Positions 1 through 7,909 of a stretch of DNA of 64,000 bases are shown in pieces; position 1 is the stretch's first letter; the number at the start of each line of letters is the position of its first letter. The DNA is taken from NCBI RefSeq assembly GCF_039596395.1, contig NZ_JBCNJT010000004.1, positions 186,001-250,000 on the forward strand. The letters are read 5' to 3'. Both the position numbers and the translations under genes were made by a program. The stretch is from Fluviicola sp. Its GTDB lineage: Bacteria; Bacteroidota; Bacteroidia; Flavobacteriales_D; Crocinitomicaceae. Under the pieces are notes generated by a model. The model ran no database searches, was not told the origin of the DNA, and worked only from the letters and a program-made list of their open reading frames with translations.

Positions 1-123
1 GGGAAAGGATTCGGGCTCACCAGTATCAAACGCAGACTGATGCTGCTCTTTAATCAATACGACCTGCTCACCACCGAAAAGCAAGATAAACTATTCATTA
101 CTAAAATTTTGATTCCAAAATGA
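1..123 (+). CDS. Sensor histidine kinase, C-terminal end (LytS type, partial)
   Basis: Only the last 40 codons are in the window. The reading frame opens at base 1 and gives GKGFGLTSIKRRL followed by about 25 residues and TGA. A G-x-G-F-G-L-x-S-I-x-x-R-L stretch is the G2 box and following helix of a HATPase_c domain as found in LytS/YehU-type kinases. The stop overlaps the ATG of the LytTR regulator (ATGA), so kinase and regulator are translationally coupled and are probably a cognate two-component pair. The sensor part lies upstream of the window and cannot be described. Confidence 0.75.
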   Translation, partial: GKGFGLTSIKRRLMLLFNQYDLLTTEKQDKLFITKILIPK

Positions 124-845
124 TCAAGGCATTCATAGTAGACGACGAACCGCTTGCAAGAGAAGTGGTCAAAAAGCATTTGCAAAAGCATGCAGACATC
201 ACGCTTGTAGGTGAGGCAAACGATGGATTCGAAGCATTGAAGCTCATTCCTGAAGTAAAACCGGATTTATTGTTCCTGGATATCCAAATGCCAAAAATCA
301 ATGGATTTGAGTTATTGGAGCTATTATCGGAAACTCCTTCCGTGATTTTCACTACGGCATTCGATGAATTCGCCCTGAAAGCTTTCGAAGTCAATGCGCT
401 GGATTACCTGCTGAAACCTTTTTCGGAAGAACGTTTTGATACTGCTGTGAGCAAAAAGCGGCATTCGGAATTGCAGCCGGAAGTAAAACGAGACATTCCG
501 CTTCAGATCATTCATGAGCAAAACCGCATTGTGGTAAAAGACGGCACAGAAATCAAGATCATCCCTATCAATGAAGTCGATTACATTGAAGCCTATGATG
601 ATTATGTAAAGATCTACCAGGGGAAAAAATACATTTTGAAAAAACAAACGATGAACCATTTCGAGCAAGTACTTCCAAAAGACCAGTTCATCCGGATCCA
701 TCGCTCTTATATTTTAAATGTGAACCAGCTGACCAAGATTGAATCCTACGAAAAAAACAGTTACGTAGCAATCTTGAAAAGCGGCACAAGCATTCCTATT
801 TCACGCTCTTCCTACAGCGATTTGAAATCCCGTTTGGGTTTATAA
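120..845 (+). CDS. LytR/AlgR-family response regulator (receiver + LytTR)
   Basis: This is a cytoplasmic DNA-binding response regulator. Residues 3-115 form a receiver domain with acidic pocket D8-D9-E10, phospho-acceptor D54 in FLDIQMP, TT near 78 and the K in LLKPF near 102. Residues about 140-240 form a LytTR DNA-binding domain, with the family hallmarks YIEAYDDYVKIY, FIRIHRSYILN and PISRSSYSDLK. The length (241) is normal for the family. It overlaps the preceding kinase fragment by four bases, so phosphorylation by that kinase is likely. Target genes cannot be read from sequence. The next genes have their own promoter about 190 bp downstream and could be targets, but no LytTR site was identified. 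The family assignment is firm. Confidence 0.95.
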   Translation: MIKAFIVDDEPLAREVVKKHLQKHADITLVGEANDGFEALKLIPEVKPDLLFLDIQMPKINGFELLELLSETPSVIFTTAFDEFALKAFEVNALDYLLKPFSEERFDTAVSKKRHSELQPEVKRDIPLQIIHEQNRIVVKDGTEIKIIPINEVDYIEAYDDYVKIYQGKKYILKKQTMNHFEQVLPKDQFIRIHRSYILNVNQLTKIESYEKNSYVAILKSGTSIPISRSSYSDLKSRLGL

Positions 846-873
846 AACAACAACTGTATTTTGTTTTTATGAT

Positions 874-901
874 GTAGGGCCGTAAAATTTTACGGCCCTA
901 C
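874..901. repeat. 28-bp perfect palindrome, copy 1 of 3
   Basis: Each half-site reads GTAGGGCCGTAAAA and its exact reverse complement follows with no loop. It starts 29 bp after the response-regulator stop. A near-identical palindrome lies at 43548-43575 and one with the same outer arms at 63176-63203. It may act as a terminator or be a dispersed REP-like element. Confidence 0.85.
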
Positions 902-1034
902 GTTTAATTGATTCGAACGCGCTTACATCTGTTTGATTAAAAAATAATCAAAAATATTTCATCTTAAAAACCTTTATTTTACTGGATAAATTTCAAAAAA
1001 GATGATTTTTTAATCAAATTTTTTTGCAAAAAAG

Positions 1035-1066
1035 TTTGGTAGAACGAAATAGATTTCTTATCTTTG
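1035..1066 (+). promoter_or_regulatory. Bacteroidota-type promoter for the 1138-2759 pair
   Basis: TTTG at 1035-1038 is followed after 20 bases by TATCTTTG at 1059-1066, a full match to the -33 TTG / -7 TAnnTTTG promoter of the phylum. It leaves a leader of about 65 nt before the GTG at 1138. The rest of the 846-1137 gap is AT-rich and shows only the palindrome at 874. Confidence 0.65.
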
Positions 1067-1137
1067 TAAGGTAGGAAGTTCAGAGAGGAACTGATTACGA
1101 AAAACAACCTTTATTATTAACCATTATAAATCGAATC

Positions 1138-2196
1138 GTGAAACGAATTATTATCCTTTCCGTTGGTACGGCAACCCCTAAAGTTATCAAAGCTATTTCA
1201 GAAGCTTTTGAAATTAACCAGGAGTTATTATTTAAAATTCTTTACAATGCGCCTGCTATCTTTTTAGACCATGCAGATGAAGCGCTGGCAGAAAAGGCAT
1301 TCACCATTTTAACAGAACTCGGGCTGGAAGTTCTGATCCAAAATGCAGATGAACAAGCACCTATGCCCACAGAATCCCTTGATATCGCCGTCCATATCAA
1401 TGATCCGGTGAAATTAAGCACCGTCAACAAACAGCTGGCTGAATTTCTGGGCTGTACTGAAAGTGAATCTCTGCAACTCTTGCTCAGCGACCCCTCGGTG
1501 GTCTTAGGCGGAGTATCTATGGCCACAGCAGAGAGCTTGCAAAAACGAATAGATGCCGAAGTAATTGCAAGTAACCCCAAAATGGATTTGTACACCATTG
1601 AATTCACTGCAGCATCAGAAAATGACCGACTGAAGTTGATTAACCTCATCAAAAACCAGGAAATCACTATTCCTGAAGGAGAAACAAGATGGGTTCGCAA
1701 CCTAACCTACGAACAAATGAACCAGTTTCTCACGCGTTATCGCTCGCAACACGAGGTTAAGATCTACAACCAGAGTTATTCCAGGTTCCGTATTCTACTG
1801 GATAACTTTGACCTGTCGGATACTTCCCAAACCGATTTTCTCGTAAACGAGATCGGGATGCCACGGGAAATACTCGCAGAAATCCACGCCAATCTTCCGG
1901 TTTTACTGGATGAATCAATCAACTATGGCACACTTCAGGAAAACTTACTCTTGTACAAACAAGCCGGTTTAACCTGTTCCGAACAACGGATTCCATTCGG
2001 AAGGTATGTCATTTCGGTCAGTAACATTACCGATTCCGGGAAAGCAAGGGAAATCCTGAGCAAATATTACAAAGATGTCAATTTAGACACACTCACAGAT
2101 GTCTGGAAAGCCCCTCTGCCTCTTGGCGGTACATTGAGCCGATTGCTTGAAAAACAGTTGGAATACATTGGATGTGAAATTGAATACGAATACTAA
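1138..2196 (+). CDS. Protein of tandem ribosomal L7/L12 C-terminal-like repeats
   Basis: I do not recognise this 352-residue protein as a named family. It starts with GTG and has no signal peptide or membrane segment. Residues 8-62 (TPKVIKAISEAFEIN, then ILYNAPAIF, then ALAEKAFTILTELGLEVLI) follow the layout of the ribosomal protein L7/L12 C-terminal domain: strand, helix ending in x-NAP, helix, 'LxxxGLxVxI' strand. Weaker copies appear at about 78-135 (VNKQLAEFLG, LLLSDPSVV), 232-285 (FLVNEIGMPREILAEIHANLPVLL, LYKQAGLTC) and 291-352 (ILSKYYKDVN, VWKAPLPL, LEYIGCEIEYEY). It shares a promoter with the next gene, five bases downstream. Binding of a partner through these folds is inference; no catalytic residues were seen. 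Confidence 0.75.
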   Translation: MKRIIILSVGTATPKVIKAISEAFEINQELLFKILYNAPAIFLDHADEALAEKAFTILTELGLEVLIQNADEQAPMPTESLDIAVHINDPVKLSTVNKQLAEFLGCTESESLQLLLSDPSVVLGGVSMATAESLQKRIDAEVIASNPKMDLYTIEFTAASENDRLKLINLIKNQEITIPEGETRWVRNLTYEQMNQFLTRYRSQHEVKIYNQSYSRFRILLDNFDLSDTSQTDFLVNEIGMPREILAEIHANLPVLLDESINYGTLQENLLLYKQAGLTCSEQRIPFGRYVISVSNITDSGKAREILSKYYKDVNLDTLTDVWKAPLPLGGTLSRLLEKQLEYIGCEIEYEY

Positions 2197-2201
2197 CCAC
2201 T

Positions 2202-2759
2202 ATGAACGAAAACAACCCTAACCTCCATCTCCAAATCGCTGAAAACGGAAAAGTCCTCGCTTTAAAAGGAGATCACAAAGAAGCATTGCGCCACTACAAA
2301 GAGGCCATGCGGATGTGCCAGTCAGTCGAGAATTCCGAGTTTTTCCTGCAGCATTACAGTTTGTGTGCCATGGAATCACTGGAATTGATGGAGGCACACG
2401 AAGAAATCATCACTTTTTGCGAGAAAAGCATTGATTTCCTGACACCCAAAAAGGCCGAACGTACAGACGATTGGTTCAGGAAATACCTCGCATCGCTCTG
2501 GGAACGGAAAGGCATCCAGAGCATCTACCTGGATGAAAAAGCAGAAGCGATCGAAGCTTTGGAAGAAGCTCTGAAAGAAGCAAAGGAATTTACCATGCCT
2601 TTGGCTAAAGAGTTACTGAACTGGCTTCGCAGAGGGTACGCAATCACTCCGCAAAAAGTGCGTGATCTTCAAAAAAGACATCACTACTTTACAGTTCGTA
2701 AAGAGAATGTCAACGAAAAAATAGCAGTTCAACTGCCGGAAATGATCAATCCGTTCTAA
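2202..2759 (+). CDS. TPR-like helical protein of unknown function
   Basis: This 185-residue soluble protein lies five bases after the L7/L12-like repeat gene and is almost certainly in its operon. It is nearly all helical. Residues 10-40 (NGKVLALKGDHKEALRHYKEAMRMC) match a tetratricopeptide repeat, with the G-x-x-x-x-A-x-x-x-Y-x-x-A spacing, and 95-130 (LASLWERKGIQSIYLDEKAEAIEALEEALKEA) is a second one. The basic stretch LRRGYAITPQKVRDLQKRHH (about 144-163) may be a contact surface. No signal peptide or membrane segment is present. A protein-protein interaction role follows from the TPR fold. A link to the unusual cluster starting 155 bp downstream is possible only by position. Confidence 0.75.
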   Translation: MNENNPNLHLQIAENGKVLALKGDHKEALRHYKEAMRMCQSVENSEFFLQHYSLCAMESLELMEAHEEIITFCEKSIDFLTPKKAERTDDWFRKYLASLWERKGIQSIYLDEKAEAIEALEEALKEAKEFTMPLAKELLNWLRRGYAITPQKVRDLQKRHHYFTVRKENVNEKIAVQLPEMINPF

Positions 2760-2769
2760 ACCCGTTTTA

Positions 2770-2890
2770 TACGAAATACAGGCAGCCTTATTTGTGCGCA
2801 CAAATAACTGTCCGCCTGAAACCCATCATTTAAAATGACCCGGGCACACCGGTTACGCCCTCATTTTTCGGACGCAGCCTGTATTTCGTA
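2770..2890. promoter_or_regulatory. Structured leader: 14-bp inverted repeat enclosing a 20-bp palindrome
   Basis: TACGAAATACAGGC at 2770-2783 is repeated as its exact reverse complement at 2877-2890. Inside, 2788-2807 is a perfect 20-bp palindrome with half-site TTATTTGTGC. The region precedes the first gene of the 2915-10612 cluster by 24 bp. It has no T-run, so it is not a simple terminator; an operator or folded 5' leader is more likely. No -33/-7 promoter was found in the 155-bp gap. Confidence 0.6.
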
Positions 2891-2914
2891 CAAAACATTA
2901 AAAACAATTAATTT

Positions 2915-4768
2915 ATGAGTGATTTAACCAAATTCAGTGAAGGAGCTTCCATTCTTCAGCAGGTTGATGTCAGTGACATCTTTACAAACCTCGCCATGGG
3001 AATTGCGGAAGCTCAACAGAAACTAGATGACAATTCGATAGCACAGGCTATTAAATTGGCAGAAACCAACATCGACGGTGAATCTTTGTTGTCTTTAGGC
3101 TTCGCTCCGGTTTTCTATGCATTCCAATATGCAGACATCAGTGCCAGTATTAACTTGCAAATGGGACTAAAAGAAGCATTGGAATTCGGATTCGGGATCG
3201 ATGTGCAATTGTCCAACCTAAAAGGATACTCTGCTTTTAACCGTACTTTCTTAAGTTCAAACAGTTATTCGGAAACTTCAGAAGAATACAAATCTGTTCG
3301 ACAATTGAACTTCCGTGCAAAAGAGAAAAAGGCGATTAAGATCAACAACAAATTCATCAGCCAAAGTGAATACCTTGATGCAAAAACCCGCTTGGAGGAT
3401 TTCAAACACAAAATCCAGTCAGAAACGACTGTAGACCAGGTTTATGAAGAAATAGAATCCAGATCTCTCACTGAAAACAACAGCCGAGGAGTGGACGTCT
3501 TTATGGATGGAGGATTCATTCGAATTGAACCGAGTTTACATTTCGCAATTACCGGAGGAGTTGGACTCTTAAGAGTTGCTGATTTTAACGCACCATCAAC
3601 CACTATTGATCTTGATGGGCCGACATCCACTACATCCACTACATTTAGTTTGACGAATGCCGGATTTAACAATGCATTTTTAGACAGTGCAGTTACCGGA
3701 GCCGGATCAGGAGCTACCGTATATGCTCTTACAAAAGAAGGTAACTTGTTTGTAAAATCAGGTGGAAGCTGGGTAGAGGTATCAAGCAAAATTTACTTCG
3801 GGTATAACAGTGATGAGATTACCTATGGTAAAAATTTGAAGGATGGACCTAATGATTCTGCCAATCTGGAATATCCTTACGTGAGTCCGATTGTTGCTGA
3901 TGATAATGAAAACCACGATCAACATCCGTTAATCCACAAGGTGCTTCGTTTTATCCAAAGTCATGATTCGGATGCGTCCATTACCATTACGGGAATGACG
4001 GATCCAAAGGGCGGAGATAATCCGAAAAACAAAAGTTTGGCAAAAAGACGTGCAGAAAAACTGCGTGATCATATTTTCGGATCTTCAGCACCAATCAATG
4101 TTGAAATTGGTGCTGTAACAAACACTAATGGACCCAGTAATTTGATTGATCGCCATGCTACTATCGAGTTGAACTCTAACTACGTAATCATTATCGGAGC
4201 TAACGTTAAAAAAGTAGCTACAACTACTCCAGTCGGACCAAACAAGTTTGTTTACCTGGATGAATCAACAGCGACAGAAGGTCCTTTCAACAAATTGAAC
4301 GTTCAATATGGTTCAATTAGTCTTGCAATTTCAGATAACAGCTTTACCAATATCTGGAATACTGCCAAAACCAAATTGACTAACCACAGACACGAAGCAA
4401 CTTCTGACCAACTTCATTATTCTTTGGACAACGAAGCAATTGTAAAATTGCATTTGCTTTCGAACGACGCAGAAGAGATTTCTATCGAAGAAAATTCAGA
4501 AAGTAGCAGCAACGGAAGCGAGAACCAAAGTTCTTATTTGTGGGCTAAAACTAAAAATGAAAGCAATTCAGAAAGTGAAAGCTCAAGTAACAATAATCAG
4601 AGCTCATCATTTGCTTTCAGCGCAAGTGTAGATTTCAGAATGTCCCGTCAGTTTGAAATGTCGATGGAAGGAAATTCTTCCATGTCAGCAAGATTGGTTT
4701 CTCTTCCTGCACCAGATGCTTTCCGTGCTTTCCTGGACAGAAAATATGGAAGCTCTACGGAAGGATAA
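2915..4768 (+). CDS. Cluster paralog 1: GIAEAQ/LLSLGF protein with inserted OmpA-like domain
   Basis: I do not recognise this family. The 617-residue protein opens the cluster and has no signal peptide. Block A (residues 20-45, GIAEAQQKLDDNSI at 29-42) and block B (LLSLGFAPVFYAF at 58-70, then ISASINL) match paralogs at 4794, 5286, 6240 and 9476. Block C closes it (FRMSRQFEMSMEGNSSMSAR, LVSLPAP near 595-600). Between B and C sits an insert. Residues about 290-418 resemble an OmpA-like domain: KIYFGYNSDEI, then ITITGMTDPKGGDNP, SLAKRRAEKLRDHI and DRHATIEL. A Ser/Asn/Glu-rich stretch at about 525-575 follows. OmpA-like domains usually bind peptidoglycan outside the cytoplasm, which is odd for a leaderless protein. 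The OmpA match is moderate and the function unknown. Confidence 0.8.
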   Translation: MSDLTKFSEGASILQQVDVSDIFTNLAMGIAEAQQKLDDNSIAQAIKLAETNIDGESLLSLGFAPVFYAFQYADISASINLQMGLKEALEFGFGIDVQLSNLKGYSAFNRTFLSSNSYSETSEEYKSVRQLNFRAKEKKAIKINNKFISQSEYLDAKTRLEDFKHKIQSETTVDQVYEEIESRSLTENNSRGVDVFMDGGFIRIEPSLHFAITGGVGLLRVADFNAPSTTIDLDGPTSTTSTTFSLTNAGFNNAFLDSAVTGAGSGATVYALTKEGNLFVKSGGSWVEVSSKIYFGYNSDEITYGKNLKDGPNDSANLEYPYVSPIVADDNENHDQHPLIHKVLRFIQSHDSDASITITGMTDPKGGDNPKNKSLAKRRAEKLRDHIFGSSAPINVEIGAVTNTNGPSNLIDRHATIELNSNYVIIIGANVKKVATTTPVGPNKFVYLDESTATEGPFNKLNVQYGSISLAISDNSFTNIWNTAKTKLTNHRHEATSDQLHYSLDNEAIVKLHLLSNDAEEISIEENSESSSNGSENQSSYLWAKTKNESNSESESSSNNNQSSSFAFSASVDFRMSRQFEMSMEGNSSMSARLVSLPAPDAFRAFLDRKYGSSTEG

Positions 4769-4793
4769 TATTCACTATTAAACTTCCGGAAAA

Positions 4794-5258
4794 ATGGCAG
4801 CAATTGAAACAATTACAAACACGCTTACGAATTCCCCGCTTTCATCTATGATTGAAAACATGGGAATTTCAGTAGCAAAAGCGCAGGCAGCCCTGGACAG
4901 TAATTCCATCGAAATGCTCAAAAGCCTCGCTTCCAGCACCGTAGAAATAGGAGGACAAAAAATCAGCTTATTAAATTTAGGCTTTGTTCCCAGCTTCTAT
5001 GCCTTTACGGAAGCAACTTTCGATGCAAAAATGGACTTTTCACTGGCCGAATCGACTTCCTTTAACGCAGACGCGGTGGTTTCAGTGCAAACACAAGTAG
5101 TTTCGGCTACTGTTAGTGCAGGTTTTGCACGCAAATTCGATCAATCGGCTTCGGCTTCTTCGAGTATTGCAGCCCGCATGGTTTCACTACCGCCACCCGA
5201 AAACTTAGTGACCCTTCTGAAAAATTTAAATCCGGTAGGACTCACAACAACAACGTAA
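4794..5258 (+). CDS. Cluster paralog 2: minimal form of the family
   Basis: This 154-residue protein appears to be the shortest, insert-free member and so defines the core. Block A is PLSSMIENMGISVAKAQAAL from residue 15. Block B is LLNLGFVPSFYAFTEATF (about 61-78), followed by KMDFSLAES. Block C runs from VSAGFARKFDQSASASSSIA through ARMVSLPPPENL at about 130-141. There is no signal peptide, no membrane segment and no known catalytic motif. It lies 25 bp after paralog 1 and 27 bp before paralog 3, in one transcription unit. Predicted secondary structure by eye is a helix, two beta hairpins and a C-terminal extended strand. This fits a small subunit that assembles with its paralogs, which is inference. 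Confidence 0.8.
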   Translation: MAAIETITNTLTNSPLSSMIENMGISVAKAQAALDSNSIEMLKSLASSTVEIGGQKISLLNLGFVPSFYAFTEATFDAKMDFSLAESTSFNADAVVSVQTQVVSATVSAGFARKFDQSASASSSIAARMVSLPPPENLVTLLKNLNPVGLTTTT

Positions 5259-5285
5259 TCTTTTAATCAACAAAAACAACAAAGT

Positions 5286-6173
5286 ATGTTTGAAAACACC
5301 AAACCACGCATTGGTCAGGAACTTCTTGACGTGCCTATGGGCGACATGATTCGCCAAATGGCTTTTGCAATCGCAGAAGCACAGATCGTTTTAGATCAAA
5401 ACTCCATTGACGTAGCCGAAATGATGGGCGGTTTAACAACCGTTACGGATGAAGAAGGAAATGTCACTTTCGAAGACAGCCGAGTTTATTTCGGAAGAGA
5501 AAAATTGACAAAGGCTCAAGCTATTGCCCGCCACAACTCTACAACCAATGTTCAGGAAAAAGCTGAAATTCGTTCCTTACTTGGTTCAGGAGCTTACAAA
5601 CCGACATTATTAGCGACCCCTAGTGGTTTTACCGCTGGCGCAGCAATTGGAACGGCAGATAAATATGTGGATTTTCAGGGATCATTTTATTTAAGTACTG
5701 GTACAGGGGGTACTGGACCCTCTGTTGCAAAGACTCATGGAGATTTAATGATTGAATCTACCACTACTTCTACAGATGGTTCCGTTATCATCGAACTTCC
5801 AAGAAGAATTTCCATGTTGGAATGTGGTTTTACACCGACATTCTACCAATTCGTGGATACGATCATTGAAGTAAAGATTTCCATCAAGTACACACAGGAA
5901 GGTACTGCTGAAAGCAGTGGTTCTGTAACTGTTCAATCTCCGGTAAAACGCATTGGAAAAGGCTTGAAAAAACTCAAAAACGGAAAAACGGTGCAGATTG
6001 CGCAGGTGAATGCTGCTTACTCACAGAAGTACAGCTATTCTGCTGAAGGATCAAGTTTGCTTCGCACCAAGTTGGTTCCGCTTCCACCACCATCAATTTT
6101 GGAGGAGCGTATCCAGCGAATGATCAATGAAGAGTACAACAACGTTACTCCGGCAGCGATTCCGGCACCTTAA
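5286..6173 (+). CDS. Cluster paralog 3: family member with insert between blocks A and B
   Basis: This 295-residue member has block A as DVPMGDMIRQMAFAIAEAQ (residues 15-33) followed by IVLDQNSIDVAEMM. Block B is MLECGFTPTFYQFVDTIIEV (about 178-197), then KISIKYT. Block C is VNAAYSQKYSYSAEGSSLLR (about 243-262), then TKLVPLPPPSILEERI. The insert is between A and B here (about 50-170), not between B and C as in paralog 1. It is Gly/Thr/Ser-rich with no known domain recognised. A basic loop (KRIGKGLKKLKNGK, about 220-233) precedes block C. Blocks B and C are closest to paralog 4, which suggests a recent duplication. No signal peptide was seen. Confidence 0.8.
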   Translation: MFENTKPRIGQELLDVPMGDMIRQMAFAIAEAQIVLDQNSIDVAEMMGGLTTVTDEEGNVTFEDSRVYFGREKLTKAQAIARHNSTTNVQEKAEIRSLLGSGAYKPTLLATPSGFTAGAAIGTADKYVDFQGSFYLSTGTGGTGPSVAKTHGDLMIESTTTSTDGSVIIELPRRISMLECGFTPTFYQFVDTIIEVKISIKYTQEGTAESSGSVTVQSPVKRIGKGLKKLKNGKTVQIAQVNAAYSQKYSYSAEGSSLLRTKLVPLPPPSILEERIQRMINEEYNNVTPAAIPAP

Positions 6174-6187
6174 GCCAAATTAATCCC

Positions 6188-6219
6188 GGGCAGCTGTCAA
6201 AGCGGCAGCTGCTCTTTTT
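6188..6219 (+). terminator. Terminator-like hairpin inside the paralog cluster
   Basis: GGGCAGCTG at 6188-6196 pairs with CAGCTGCTC at 6206-6214 (nine pairs, one G-U), followed by TTTTT. It lies between paralogs 3 and 4, with 20 bases left before the next ATG. It may partially end transcription and set subunit ratios, or separate two transcripts. Confidence 0.6.
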
Positions 6220-6239
6220 AACCCTTAATCTATAAGCAT

Positions 6240-6776
6240 ATGGCAAATGTTGGAAAAGAGTTATTGAATGCTCCGTTTCCCGAATTAGTTCGAACGCTTG
6301 GTGTAGGGATTGCTGAGGCTCAATATGCACTCGATCGTGTTTCCATCAAAATCGCGCAATTAATGGCGGGATTCAAGGTGAATGACGATGGAGAAGTGGA
6401 ACGCGACGAAACAGCATTGATCGTTCTGAGAGAAGGAGACGAAGGAGTCAGTTTATTGTCTCTGGGCTTCACCCCTACATTCTATCAGTTTGTAGAAACT
6501 TATATCGAACTCAAGTTGGCTATTGCAATGAAAACAGAGACAGAAGCTACTGTAGGCAGTAATGTTGCAGGAGTTGCCTGGACACCATTTGGGGTAGTTG
6601 CAGCATCTGTAAATGCCAGTTATTCTCAGAAATACCAATACGAAGCAAACGGAAGTTCCGAAATGCGTACCAAACTCGTAACGGTTCCTGCTCCTGCAAT
6701 GTTCGAAAGTCGTTTGAAAGAACTGATGAACGAATCACAAATAGCTAAAGTTCAGGAAACTCTCGAAGAAGAATAG
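6240..6776 (+). CDS. Cluster paralog 4: near-minimal family member
   Basis: This 178-residue protein has block A as APFPELVRTLGVGIAEAQ (residues 11-28) plus YALDRVSIKIAQLM. Block B is LLSLGFTPTFYQFVETYIEL (about 74-93), then KLAIAM. Block C is VNASYSQKYQYEANGSSEMR (about 125-144), then TKLVTVPAPAMFESRLKELM. A short acidic insert (VNDDGEVERDETALIVL) lies between A and B. Blocks B and C nearly match those of paralog 3 (GFTPTFYQF, YSQKY, GSS, RTKLV). It is leaderless and has no transmembrane segment. The C-terminal helix after the PxP block is present in most members and may be a contact surface. Function is unknown. Confidence 0.8.
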   Translation: MANVGKELLNAPFPELVRTLGVGIAEAQYALDRVSIKIAQLMAGFKVNDDGEVERDETALIVLREGDEGVSLLSLGFTPTFYQFVETYIELKLAIAMKTETEATVGSNVAGVAWTPFGVVAASVNASYSQKYQYEANGSSEMRTKLVTVPAPAMFESRLKELMNESQIAKVQETLEEE

Positions 6777-6817
6777 AACAATCGGAAATTAAACACTAAC
6801 CATTCTAAAACAAGATT

Positions 6818-7906
6818 ATGACAAAAAGCTGGAAAAAACTCGTCAAAACCACAGATTTCGATTCAAACAATACAAGCGAAAACTCTTTTAGTAATATCCA
6901 ATTAACGCTGAATGAAATTGCAGCGCAAAATGAGGAATTGAATGATTTGTTGAAGGAACGGCAGTCTTTGGAAAAGGAGATGGGCAATTTACTTCAATCG
7001 AATAATCCTGTAACAGAAGATCCAAGGTTCTCCGGTACTATCGAATCGTTAAGCACCAAACGAGAGAAAGAAAAAAAAAGAGCCGTTCAGAAGAGAAAAT
7101 TGGAAGAACGGCTCTTACAAAAGAACAAAGAATTGGAAAAGTGGGAACAGAACCTGAAACGTCTGAAAAAAAAACTCGCTCTCCAAAAAAAAACCGCTCA
7201 GGCGGAAAAAAAAGAAACTCAGCAAGATTCTTCAACCAGCCTGAAAGCACTCAAATCAACACAAAAAAGTTCCGAGAAAAGGCGATTTGATGCCGATACT
7301 ATCCGGAAAAAGAAAGATGAAATAGGAAAAAAGAAGAAAGTGCTTACCGAAAAGGTCAAAAAGTTGGAAAAGGTTCCCGAAAAAATCAGGAAAGTAAAAC
7401 CAACTCTCGATTCATTCGGACAGAAGGATCTTGCGAAGTTTCAACAAAAACTGGATCCCGAGAAAAAGATTGCAGAGATTCCAACGCGAATTCGCAGGAT
7501 TAAAGATAACTGGGAAGAAAAACGTGAAACACAGAAAGAAAAGCTGCGGGAAAAAGTAGGTCTCAAAAAGCTGGAAGAGAAACTGGAAGAAGTAAAACGC
7601 TTTGGCAATGCTGTAAATTCAGCCAAATCACAAGCCAAAGACTCGTTGAAATCCCTGGAAGAAAAAGTTCCTGAAATGAAAGGATTTTCCGATCAGTTGG
7701 ACAAAGAACTTCCTTTGGATGATCGCCAAACAAACCTTTCCGAAAATGCTTCATCCAAAAAATCAGAAGAAAAAGAAGCTGAGCAAAAGGACACAAACCG
7801 CAGAGAAAAACTGAAAGAGCAATTTCTATCCAGAAAAAAGGCCGAACGAAAAGAAGAAGAACGGTCAAGTAGAAAAAAAGAACGCAAAAACGAAAAATAC
7901 ATTTAA
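6818..7906 (+). CDS. Highly charged coiled-coil protein of the paralog cluster
   Basis: This 362-residue protein is dominated by Lys and Glu and predicted to be mostly coiled coil. A first coil spans about 30-65 (LTLNEIAAQNEELNDLLKER) and a longer one about 82-190. A third Lys/Glu-rich part runs to the C-terminus (EAEQKDTNRREKLKEQF, then RKKAERKEEER). There is no signal peptide, membrane segment or enzyme motif. It sits 41 bp after paralog 4 and three bases before the Ig-bearing protein, inside the cluster and on the same strand. A scaffold or tether for the paralogs is a reasonable inference. The composition alone would also fit a nucleic-acid- or ribosome-associated protein. The A-rich codons follow from Lys/Glu content and are not clear evidence of transfer. 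Confidence 0.75.
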   Translation: MTKSWKKLVKTTDFDSNNTSENSFSNIQLTLNEIAAQNEELNDLLKERQSLEKEMGNLLQSNNPVTEDPRFSGTIESLSTKREKEKKRAVQKRKLEERLLQKNKELEKWEQNLKRLKKKLALQKKTAQAEKKETQQDSSTSLKALKSTQKSSEKRRFDADTIRKKKDEIGKKKKVLTEKVKKLEKVPEKIRKVKPTLDSFGQKDLAKFQQKLDPEKKIAEIPTRIRRIKDNWEEKRETQKEKLREKVGLKKLEEKLEEVKRFGNAVNSAKSQAKDSLKSLEEKVPEMKGFSDQLDKELPLDDRQTNLSENASSKKSEEKEAEQKDTNRREKLKEQFLSRKKAERKEEERSSRKKERKNEKYI

Positions 7907-7909
7907 AAA

